A DNA stretch of 10,217 nt from assembly GCA_020629595.1 (NCBI GenBank), contig JAHDDA010000032.1:3199-13415 (forward strand). The letters are read 5' to 3'. Position numbers and translations under genes: made by a program. The notes under the pieces were generated by a model that saw nothing but the letters and a program-made list of their open reading frames with translations, ran no database searches and was not told the origin of the DNA. Below are positions 1-6,963 of the stretch, piece by piece (positions within the stretch are counted from its first letter, which is position 1; every line of letters starts with the position of its first letter). The DNA comes from Chitinophagales bacterium. GTDB taxonomy: Bacteria; Bacteroidota; Bacteroidia; Chitinophagales; UBA2359.

Positions 1-3000
1 GAAACTTCTCTAGAGGTATTAGTATAGGTACAAATCAAGACTTGGTTGTTAGCTCTCAATTTAATATGCAAATGCAAGGCAAGCTCAAAAATGATGTATT
101 AATACGGGCTTCAATTACTGATAATAATATTCCTTTTCAGGCACAAGGAAACACACAACAATTACAAGAATTTGATAAAATTTTCATTGAACTCTCTAAA
201 GATCAACATTCGGTAACGCTGGGCGATTATAATCTAAATCGTCCGAATAGTTACTTTATGAATTTTCAGAAAAAACTACAAGGTATAAATATAAAAACTG
301 CTTCTGATGTTGGAAATGGACAACTAAAAGCACAAGGTTCAGTTGCTATTGCTCGTGGCGAATACAACCGAATGCAGTTTGATGGCGAAGAAGGAAACCA
401 AGGACCTTACAAACTGATTGGTAGAAATGGTGAAAATTTTATTATTGTTATTTCTGGTTCAGAACGGATATATATTGATGGTCAGTTGTTAACTCGTGGT
501 TTCAACAACGATTATATTATTGATTATAATTTGGGCGAAATAACCTTTACAGCCAATCGTTTAATTACAAAAGATATTCGTATTGTGGTTGAATTTGAGT
601 ATTCTATTCAAAATTATTTGCGTTCATTAGCTTTTGCAAACACCACCTACACGCAAGATAAACTTACTTTATACGCCAATATTTATTCAGAACAAGATGC
701 CAAAAACCAACCACTTATTCAAGACCTTTCTACTAATAAAATTTCGTTTTTACGCAATGTAGGCGATGATATAAATAATGCCCTTTTTACTGGAATTGAT
801 ACCGTAGAGTTTGATGAAAACCGAATTTTATATGCTTCAAAAGATACCATTATAAATGGAATCACTTACAATTATTTTGAATATTCACAAAACGAAGAAA
901 CGGCAAAATATGCTCTTTCTTTTTCTAATATTGGCAATGGAAATGGTAATTATATTTTTTCTCAGTCGGGTATAAATGGCAGAGTTTACCAATGGGTTGC
1001 TCCCGATAGTTTAGGTAATTTACAAGGAAATTACGAACCAGTAATTCAATTAATTACGCCACAACAACGACAACTTTTTACAACTGGTTTGGCGTATGAA
1101 TTAAAAAACAAAGGCGTTTTTAGTGCCGAAATTGGTGTTTCCAACAAAGATGTAAATACTTTTTCAGAAATAAATGATGAGGATGATGTTGGCTTTTCGG
1201 CAAATTTGAATTGGAAACAACTTTTTAAATTAGATACTTTAGCCAAATGGCAGCTTGAAAATGAAGCAAGGTATGAATTTGTTCAAAACCGTTTTGAATT
1301 TATAGAAAATTACCGCCCCATTGAGTTTGTTCGTGATTGGAACATAAGCAATACGCAACGATACGATGAACATTTATTTTCGGCTTCAACAAAAGTGAAC
1401 CGTTCTCGTTTTGGATATTTAAAATATCAGCTCAACAGTTTTATTCAGCAAAATAATTACACAGGTTTTAGACATATAGCCGAAAATAGAATAAACGCCA
1501 ATGGTTTTACAGTTTTGGCTCGTGCCGATTACCTCCACGCTACTGCCGAATTGGAAAAAACCACTTTTTTTCGTCCTATTTTAAATATTAAATACCAATC
1601 GGAAAAAACAAAAAATTGGGCTTTTGGATTTAATTCCTTTCAAGAAAAACGAAAGGTAAACCCATATAGAGTGAATGCTTTTGATACTGATTCTTTGAAC
1701 CGAAATAGTTTATATTTTAATGTAATTGATTTTTTTGTTGAAAGTCCACAAAGTTTACCCAATAAATTTAAAGCAAGTTTTTTACAACGCTGGGATTACA
1801 AAACACAAGCAGGTAATTTTACTTTAGACAATAACGCTAATGTACTAAACCTAACTGGTGAGATAACTAAAAACACCAATAATCAGCTTCGTTGGAATAT
1901 AAATTATAGAAATCTTCAGTTTTTTGATGAACGAAAAGATGAAAACACCATTTTAGGCGAAATAAATTATTTGTTTGAAGCTTGGAAAGGATTAATCCGT
2001 TCAAATACTAATTACAAATTAGGTTCGGGACAAAAACAGGTAATTGAATACGAATTTACGCCTGTAAACAACAATTTGGGAACGCACGTTTGGCAAGATT
2101 TAAACGAAAATGGCATTAAAGAAATTGATGAGTTTCGTTTAATCTTTGAAAATGAATTTCCAGATACAACTTATATACAAATTACGCTTCCTTCGAGTAT
2201 TTACCAAAAAACAAATATTGCCGAGTTTACCCAAACCTTAAATATTATTCCCAAACGCTTGTGGTTCAATACCAATAAAAAAGCAGTAAAATTTTTGAAC
2301 CAATTTGAATTGCAGTTACAAGCAGAATTAACAAGGCATTTCACCACCGATAGTTTGCAACAGCAAAACGCCTCTATTTTGTACAGTCCTATTTTGTTGG
2401 GTGAAACCGAAAATTTACAAGATTTTATTGTTTCTACACGCAATAGCAATCGAACAAGTTTGTATTATAATAGAGGCGGACGACCTTTTAATGCCGAACT
2501 TTTTTACAATGGCAATCAATTCAAAGATATTTTAATAAACGGAAGTATTGAACGCCGTTTGCAAGAGCAAGGCACTCGCCTGCGATATATTTTTAATCAG
2601 GCTTTTTCGGTTAATTTAGATGCGAAGTTGGGTAATAACTTTTATGCTTCGGCAGCAAATACAGCAGCGGCTTACAATATTGCTTTTTCTGAAATAGAAC
2701 CGAAATTAAAATGGCAAAACGGTACAAAATTGGGCATTGAATTAAGTTATTTATATAGAAACAGCCTTGATGAAAGCCAAGTAAGTGGCACACAACAAGA
2801 AGCATCGGCAAGGTTTAGGTACAATTTGGCACAAAAACACAGCTTCGATGGGCGATTTTCGTTTATTCAAATGCAATACGAAGGCAATTTAGGAACGAAT
2901 TTTAATCTGGAAAATCAAATTTTACAAGCCTTACAAGTTGGTAGTAATTATGTTTGGAATTTGAATTTCACCACTCGCCTTTCAAAATATATTGAACTTC

Positions 3001-3080
3001 GCTTGAATTATAATGGCAGAAAAAGCCAAGACCAACGCCTACAAAATACAGGACGTGTGCAGGTTTCGGCTTTGTTTTAA
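1..3080 (+). CDS. Large outer-membrane beta-barrel protein, 5' end missing
   Basis: The frame is open to the left edge (first in-frame codon at base 3), and the upstream residues continue a conserved-looking sequence (NFSRGISIGTNQD), so the true start lies outside the window. The TTG at 42 is only an internal codon. About 1025 residues are visible. Numbered from that TTG, the N-terminal part has the motif DYIIDYNLGEITF near 157-169, which I recall from large Bacteroidota surface proteins. The rest is dense in alternating hydrophobic/polar segments with many Tyr, Phe and Asn, as in outer-membrane beta-strands. An acidic loop, DLNENGIKEIDEF (686-698), has EF-hand/dockerin-like spacing of Asp, Asn and Glu. 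The protein ends in Phe after a strand-like segment (GRVQVSALF), the classic barrel signal for BAM-dependent insertion. There is no plug or TonB-box evidence in the visible part, so SusC/TonB-receptor identity is not supported. Function unknown; outer-membrane location is a well-supported inference. Confidence 0.8.
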   Translation, partial: NFSRGISIGTNQDLVVSSQFNMQMQGKLKNDVLIRASITDNNIPFQAQGNTQQLQEFDKIFIELSKDQHSVTLGDYNLNRPNSYFMNFQKKLQGINIKTASDVGNGQLKAQGSVAIARGEYNRMQFDGEEGNQGPYKLIGRNGENFIIVISGSERIYIDGQLLTRGFNNDYIIDYNLGEITFTANRLITKDIRIVVEFEYSIQNYLRSLAFANTTYTQDKLTLYANIYSEQDAKNQPLIQDLSTNKISFLRNVGDDINNALFTGIDTVEFDENRILYASKDTIINGITYNYFEYSQNEETAKYALSFSNIGNGNGNYIFSQSGINGRVYQWVAPDSLGNLQGNYEPVIQLITPQQRQLFTTGLAYELKNKGVFSAEIGVSNKDVNTFSEINDEDDVGFSANLNWKQLFKLDTLAKWQLENEARYEFVQNRFEFIENYRPIEFVRDWNISNTQRYDEHLFSASTKVNRSRFGYLKYQLNSFIQQNNYTGFRHIAENRINANGFTVLARADYLHATAELEKTTFFRPILNIKYQSEKTKNWAFGFNSFQEKRKVNPYRVNAFDTDSLNRNSLYFNVIDFFVESPQSLPNKFKASFLQRWDYKTQAGNFTLDNNANVLNLTGEITKNTNNQLRWNINYRNLQFFDERKDENTILGEINYLFEAWKGLIRSNTNYKLGSGQKQVIEYEFTPVNNNLGTHVWQDLNENGIKEIDEFRLIFENEFPDTTYIQITLPSSIYQKTNIAEFTQTLNIIPKRLWFNTNKKAVKFLNQFELQLQAELTRHFTTDSLQQQNASILYSPILLGETENLQDFIVSTRNSNRTSLYYNRGGRPFNAELFYNGNQFKDILINGSIERRLQEQGTRLRYIFNQAFSVNLDAKLGNNFYASAANTAAAYNIAFSEIEPKLKWQNGTKLGIELSYLYRNSLDESQVSGTQQEASARFRYNLAQKHSFDGRFSFIQMQYEGNLGTNFNLENQILQALQVGSNYVWNLNFTTRLSKYIELRLNYNGRKSQDQRLQNTGRVQVSALF

Positions 3081-3129
3081 ATGTTGATGACTGATGTTAC
3101 GCACTGTGTCATAGAAATCAAACTGAGTA

Positions 3130-3190
3130 AGTTTTGAACCCAATTTTGAAAAAACTAAGGTTCATGCAGTCTTGACAGAGTTTTGAACCC
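3130..3190. repeat. Pair of 12-bp direct repeats
   Basis: AGTTTTGAACCC occurs at 3130-3141 and again at 3179-3190, 49 bases apart. The second copy runs into the left arm of the inverted-repeat element, which suggests a duplicated or truncated element end. The match is exact; the interpretation is inference. Confidence 0.5.
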
Positions 3191-3195
3191 TGTCA
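3173..3195. repeat. Short inverted repeat at the left edge of the element
   Basis: TGACAG (3173-3178) pairs with CTGTCA (3190-3195) across an 11-base loop. The same CCCTGTCAG core recurs in the right arm near 3343-3351, so one short word appears in several orientations at the element's ends. Confidence 0.45.
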
Positions 3196-3353
3196 GCAGA
3201 GTCGGTCAGTTCTTTCGTGTTTAAGTGTATTTAAGAAAATTTAGTAGCTTAAAGTTACAAACTTTAAGGAGCAAACGAGTTCGCTTTTGGAAGTTTGCAA
3301 CCGAGCGACGGTCGCTTCCAAGTTTAGAACTGACTGCCTCTGCCCTGTCAGGG
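3188..3353. repeat. Inverted-repeat element, MITE-like or structured palindromic repeat
   Basis: The outer arms are 3188-3213 and 3326-3353. Read as reverse complements, 23 of the 26 left-arm bases match, with a two-base bulge in the right arm; the innermost nine, GTCAGTTCT against AGAACTGAC, are perfect. Between the arms lie further inverted repeats: a 9-bp hairpin at 3248-3268, GCAAAC/GTTTGC at 3271-3276 and 3293-3298, TTGGAAG/CTTCCAA at 3287-3293 and 3315-3321, and GCGAC/GTCGC at 3305-3315. The right part is G+C-rich (34 of 58 bases at 3296-3353), unlike the AT-rich surroundings. No transposase or other gene is inside, and I see no clear target-site duplication. The structure is directly visible; calling it a mobile or genome-wide repeat is inference. 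Confidence 0.65.
3248..3268. repeat. Perfect 9-bp hairpin inside the element
   Basis: CTTAAAGTT and AACTTTAAG are exact reverse complements separated by ACA. The stem is AT-rich and no T-run follows on either strand, so it does not look like an intrinsic terminator. It would form the first inner stem of the larger folded element. Confidence 0.6.
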
Positions 3354-3442
3354 CTAAAAATAGAGTTACCACAAGTCACTTAGTCATTATATTTATGATA
3401 TAGAACACACCATTTCTGCCTAGCAAATCGCACTTTCAAAAA

Positions 3443-4957
3443 TTATCCTATCATCTGCTCAAAACGTTCAAACGCTAAATCCATACGATTTAAACATTCT
3501 TGTTTTCCTAAAACTTCAGCAATATCAAAAACCGAAGGACCACCTTTTACGCCAGTAAGCATTAAACGTACAGGCAATAAAATATCGCCAAACGAATAAC
3601 TATTATCTTCAATATACGATTTAATACAATTTTCTACGCTTGCCGAATCGAAAGTTTCAATGGCTTCAATTTCAGTTTTTAAAGCTCGAAGACGGTCTTT
3701 ATTATCGTCTTTCCATTTTTTCTTTACCGTTTTTTGGTCATATTCTTCTGGCTGATTGAAGAAATACGTTGCCTGCTCCCAAAAATCAGGTAATAAAACA
3801 GTACGTTCTTTTAGCATTTCGGCAATTGGAACTAATTTTTCTATTGGAAAATCTTTTTGTGCTTCGGGGGCAAATGGCATTACTGCTTTTGCAAAATCTT
3901 TGGCATTCATTTGCAAAATATATTGTTGGTTGAACCACTTTGCTTTATCAAAATCGAATTGAGCACCTGATTTACTTACATTTTCAATAGAAAAAGCATT
4001 GATTAAGGCTTGCATATCAAAAATTTCTTGCTCTGTTCCTGGATTCCACCCTAAAAATGCTAAGAAATTAACAAATGCTTGTGGCAAAAACCCCATTTCA
4101 CGATAACCATTTGAGTTTTTATCTTCGGTTGGATGTTGCCAAGCTAATGGAAAAACAGGAAACCCTAAACGATCACCACTTCGTTTACTCAACTTTCCTT
4201 TTCCACCCGGATTCATTAACAAAGGCAAGTGAGCAAATTGTGGCATTGTGTTTTCCCAACCCAATGAACGATACAATAAAACGTGTAATGGCGTTGAGGG
4301 CAACCACTCTTCACCACGTATAACGTGGGTGATTTGCATTAAATGGTCATCAACTACATTTGCCAAATGGTAGGTTGGCATTCCGTCTGATTTCAACAAA
4401 ATTTTATCGTCTATTTCTTCAGAAGCAAATTCTACAACACCTCTTACTTGATCTTTTACCACAACTGTTTCGCCTGCTGGTACTTTTATACGAATTACAT
4501 AATCGCCTGCCTCAACTTTGGCTTTAGTATCTTCTGCCGAAAGGCTTAATGAGTTATTTAAACCAATGCGTGAATTTACGCCATATTTAAAATTAGGGTC
4601 TTTTTCACGAATTACATCTAATTCTTCGCTGGTATCGAAAGCATAATAAGCCGTTCCGTTTTCAATCATAAATTCGGCATATTGGCGATATAAATCTTTA
4701 CGTTCAGATTGGCGATATGGACCAAATTCGCCTCCATATAACGAACCTTCATCGCATTGAATATTTAACCAATCAAGACTTTCGGTAATATATTCTTCAG
4801 CACCTTCAACAAATCGAGTACGGTCGGTATCTTCAATTCTTAAAATTAAATCACCATTATTTTGCTTGGCAAAAAGGTAAGCATATAAGGCTGTACGAAT
4901 ACCGCCAATGTGTTGAAATCCAGTTGGGCTAGGAGCATATCTTGTGCGAACTTTCAT
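3443..4957 (-). CDS. gltX: Glutamyl-tRNA synthetase
   Basis: This class I aminoacyl-tRNA synthetase charges tRNA-Glu with glutamate in the cytosol, using ATP. At 504 residues it has the usual length for bacterial GluRS. The N-terminus carries the ATP-binding signature, with the HIGH motif as HIGG (16-19) inside APSPTGFQHIGG. LRIEDTDRTR (39-48) is typical of glutamate recognition, and the KMSKS loop appears as KLSKR (255-259). The C-terminal ~150 residues correspond to the helical anticodon-binding region. The cysteine cluster that binds zinc in the E. coli enzyme is absent around residues 98-127, as in other zinc-free GluRS. The ATG is the natural start because the family begins 5-7 residues before the APSPTG motif. 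The gene follows TPR gene A by 128 bases, with its own candidate promoter in the gap, and converges on the barrel gene. The assignment is secure; whether it also charges tRNA-Gln cannot be judged. Confidence 0.97.
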   Translation of the reverse strand: MKVRTRYAPSPTGFQHIGGIRTALYAYLFAKQNNGDLILRIEDTDRTRFVEGAEEYITESLDWLNIQCDEGSLYGGEFGPYRQSERKDLYRQYAEFMIENGTAYYAFDTSEELDVIREKDPNFKYGVNSRIGLNNSLSLSAEDTKAKVEAGDYVIRIKVPAGETVVVKDQVRGVVEFASEEIDDKILLKSDGMPTYHLANVVDDHLMQITHVIRGEEWLPSTPLHVLLYRSLGWENTMPQFAHLPLLMNPGGKGKLSKRSGDRLGFPVFPLAWQHPTEDKNSNGYREMGFLPQAFVNFLAFLGWNPGTEQEIFDMQALINAFSIENVSKSGAQFDFDKAKWFNQQYILQMNAKDFAKAVMPFAPEAQKDFPIEKLVPIAEMLKERTVLLPDFWEQATYFFNQPEEYDQKTVKKKWKDDNKDRLRALKTEIEAIETFDSASVENCIKSYIEDNSYSFGDILLPVRLMLTGVKGGPSVFDIAEVLGKQECLNRMDLAFERFEQMIG

Positions 4958-5044
4958 TTTTATTAGGTTTTAGGAATTTAGATATCAGTTTTCAGAAGAT
5001 TTTGAAAAACAGATAAACACATCCTCATTAAAATTTAATAAATG

Positions 5045-5052
5045 CAAATTTA
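5045..5052 (-). promoter_or_regulatory. Candidate Bacteroidota -7 box for gltX
   Basis: On the minus strand this reads TAAATTTG, a perfect match to the Bacteroidota -7 consensus TAnnTTTG. It lies 87 bases upstream of the gltX ATG and just after the stop of TPR gene A, a sensible place for an independent promoter. No TTG at the expected -33 distance is evident, which lowers confidence in such AT-rich DNA. Confidence 0.4.
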
Positions 5053-5085
5053 GGATTTGTCAGATGTTCATTTTTACTTTTTTGC

Positions 5086-6213
5086 TTAAATGTCAATGAG
5101 TATTTCTTGATTTAAAATAGATTCGTTTATAATAATTTTATTTTCGCCGTATTTTTTTTGAAAGTCTTCTTCTATTTCGTTTACTTGATTCTCAAAATTT
5201 TTGTCTTCCGTAAAATCTATTATTTCTCTTGCTTTTATCAAAATATCTTCTAATATTTTTGTGTTATCATCTTCTAGTAGGTATTTGTAGTTTTTCAAAA
5301 ATATTCTTATAAATGCATTGTATTCTCTATTGCTAAAAAGGTAAGTTAAATAGCAATAGATAGCTTCATTTTTAACAAGTTGTTCATTATTTTTCTTAAC
5401 AGGAATAAAATCATCGATAATATCTTTTGCCTTTTGTATTTTATTTGCTTTTAATAAAAATTTTGCTTTGTATAAGCGACATAACTTATATGCCATTAGG
5501 TCAATCTTTATTTTTTTTGATTTATAATTTTCAATACATTCATCAACAATAGAAATAGCTATATCAATTTTATTCTGATCATTTGCAACACAGTGTGCAA
5601 TATTGAGTTTTAGATTTGTTGAATCATTTTTGGGTTCTAGCTTTTCGTTTATTTTTAAGGCTATTTCATAAAGTTTTATGGCTTGCGAATATTTATCAAG
5701 TTGGTGATATATAATAGCAATATTGGCAACAGAAAGGTATAGTATATCATACCATTGTTTGGAATCTTTATCGGCTTTAACAGTCTTAATAATTTCACAA
5801 TGTTGTATAAAAGCTTTCTCGTAGTTTCCTTTATTTTTTGCCGCAACTGCTAAGCCACCCCAAGCTGTAAATTTAATAATTGTACTATTTGGAAATTCGT
5901 TTAGAAATTTTTGTGAAATTTTTTCAATTTCCTCAAGTTTTCCTTGGTAATAATAAGCTCTTATATAACAAGTTAGTATTAATTCTTTGACTTTCTCTTC
6001 GGAACTATTGAATATATTTTCTTGTACGTTTACATAATCTAAAAAATTAATTATTTCGCCATAATAGCCTTCTCTATTTAATTGAGATAATACATTTAAA
6101 ACATTATTAAAATCTTGAAGAAATACAAATTGTGAATTTGATTTTATTAAATCAAAAACAAATTCTGGCGATTCATCTAAAAAAACATCTAATATTTGCT
6201 CTGTAATTTGCAT
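5086..6213 (-). CDS. TPR-like helical protein A, paralogue of protein B
   Basis: This 375-residue protein has no signal peptide or membrane segment and is therefore probably cytosolic. It looks all-helical with TPR-like helix pairs, clearest at about 78-108, 117-147 and 159-190 (Ala-rich helix, then KYSQAIKLYEIAL) and around 240-270. TPR arrays serve as protein- or peptide-binding scaffolds; no catalytic motif is visible. It aligns end to end with the protein at 6964-8088: 27 of the first 60 residues are identical, as are 22 of 29 across its residues 261-289, including DDFIPV and VKNEAI. Both end in the same tail, INExxLNQEIxxxI. It lies 138 bases after gldD and 128 before gltX, with a candidate promoter upstream, so it may be its own unit. 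I do not recognise the family. Function unknown; the coding call is firm because the paralogue conserves length and both ends. Confidence 0.85.
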   Translation of the reverse strand: MQITEQILDVFLDESPEFVFDLIKSNSQFVFLQDFNNVLNVLSQLNREGYYGEIINFLDYVNVQENIFNSSEEKVKELILTCYIRAYYYQGKLEEIEKISQKFLNEFPNSTIIKFTAWGGLAVAAKNKGNYEKAFIQHCEIIKTVKADKDSKQWYDILYLSVANIAIIYHQLDKYSQAIKLYEIALKINEKLEPKNDSTNLKLNIAHCVANDQNKIDIAISIVDECIENYKSKKIKIDLMAYKLCRLYKAKFLLKANKIQKAKDIIDDFIPVKKNNEQLVKNEAIYCYLTYLFSNREYNAFIRIFLKNYKYLLEDDNTKILEDILIKAREIIDFTEDKNFENQVNEIEEDFQKKYGENKIIINESILNQEILIDI

Positions 6214-6307
6214 TTGTATTTAATGATATGCTAGATAGATTTGGTAATTAATTAAAATGCTATTGTTTTACTTCAATATTAACTCACAAAATAATAGTTG
6301 CAGTTTG

Positions 6308-6315
6308 CAAAATTA
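6308..6315 (-). promoter_or_regulatory. Candidate Bacteroidota -7 box for TPR gene A
   Basis: On the minus strand this reads TAATTTTG, fitting TAnnTTTG, 95 bases upstream of the ATG of TPR gene A and just after the end of gldD. With the next two bases it shares 9 of 10 positions with the box before gltX (TAATTTTGCA against TAAATTTGCA). It overlaps a small inverted repeat, TTGCA/TGCAA at 6298-6310, that could be an operator. No clear -33 element is seen. Confidence 0.35.
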
Positions 6316-6351
6316 AAGATGTATTTTTAAACGGCATAAATACAAGTTTCC

Positions 6352-6948
6352 TTATCTATTTTTCCATTCAAAGGTATCTATCATTTTATCAATATCTACT
6401 TTTATAAAATCAATTACTGGACGAATAGAATCATAATTTGGGCGAGTTTTAAAATATAATGCTCCACGAAGAAAGTGATTTGTGCTATCGGTCATAAAAA
6501 ACTGTATTGCTGAAGCAGCATCGCCTCCTACATCGTACAAAATGCCATGCACATTGCCTCTATGAAAAGTTTGATCGTCTATAAATTCTGCTTTTTGAAT
6601 ATGTTTTGCCGTTAGTTTATATGCGTCTTCTATTAAATTGGGTAAAGTGGTTTTTTCATTTATTTCTTTATAACTCAAATGTATTTTACCGTTCATTCCA
6701 TCAAAAGAAATATCCATCCAACAAGGGTCGTTTACATCTTGTTTAAAGTATGGGTTATCTTGTGAAATAGAAGCGTATTTAGGCATTTGAAAAGCAAAAG
6801 GGCAATTTTCTAAATTGCTTGCTTGGTATTGTTTTTCTGGAAAAATAATACGATGATATGCCTTTGGTTTTGGAATATAACTTTCTTCGTTACAGGCATA
6901 TAAAAAACACAAAACAGTTAAAACAAATAAATATTTTTTAAGGTTCAT
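6352..6948 (-). CDS. gldD: GldD, gliding motility lipoprotein
   Basis: GldD is a lipoprotein needed for gliding motility and associated with the type IX secretion machinery in Bacteroidota; its biochemical role is not known. The 198-residue product starts with a lysine-bearing hydrophobic signal and a lipobox, LYAC, predicting lipidation of Cys19. The mature part matches my recollection of the family: a PKPKAYHRI segment just after the lipobox, CPFAF with PKY, CW followed by an IxFD-like strand, KIHLSYK, a YDVGGDAAS segment, QFFMTDSTNHFLRGALYF, and an IxFIKxDIDKMIDTFEW end. The ATG is right because it places the signal peptide at the N-terminus. It begins 15 bases after the stop of TPR gene B, so the two are probably cotranscribed. 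In flavobacteria gldD is usually found near gldE; no gldE is visible here. Family assignment is strong. Confidence 0.93.
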   Translation of the reverse strand: MNLKKYLFVLTVLCFLYACNEESYIPKPKAYHRIIFPEKQYQASNLENCPFAFQMPKYASISQDNPYFKQDVNDPCWMDISFDGMNGKIHLSYKEINEKTTLPNLIEDAYKLTAKHIQKAEFIDDQTFHRGNVHGILYDVGGDAASAIQFFMTDSTNHFLRGALYFKTRPNYDSIRPVIDFIKVDIDKMIDTFEWKNR

Positions 6949-6963
6949 TGGGTTGTAAGTTTG

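Larger units (their letters stand above)
3081..3442. other. Non-coding convergent intergenic region
   Basis: This 362-base gap lies between two genes that converge (barrel protein on plus, gltX on minus). I see no credible open frame in it. It holds a nested set of inverted and direct repeats, annotated separately. No hairpin followed by a T-run is visible for either gene, so transcription termination is not explained by a standard intrinsic terminator here. Confidence 0.7.

Noticed and set aside
42..44. TTG as the start of the barrel gene
   Set aside because: The frame is open for at least 13 codons upstream and those residues fit the protein family, so the gene is cut by the window edge rather than starting here.
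3341..3360. GCCC-TGTCA-GGGC as an intrinsic terminator
   Set aside because: The stem is only four pairs and an A-run, not a T-run, follows on the plus strand. On the minus strand no T-run follows the hairpin. It fits better as part of the inverted-repeat element.
3081..3442. CRISPR array or tRNA in the convergent gap
   Set aside because: The repeats are inverted, not a regular series of direct repeats with spacers, and no cloverleaf or T-loop sequence is seen.
4075..4323. Plus-strand open frame antisense to gltX
   Set aside because: It lies wholly inside a certain gltX and shows no protein-family features. The same holds for other short frames at 1046-1246, 2201-2449, 2611-2811, 3756-3962, 8623-8838 and 9364-9561.
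5027..5039. ATTAAA-A-TTTAAT inverted repeat before gltX
   Set aside because: Short, purely A/T symmetry is expected by chance in DNA this AT-rich, and it does not coincide with a promoter element.
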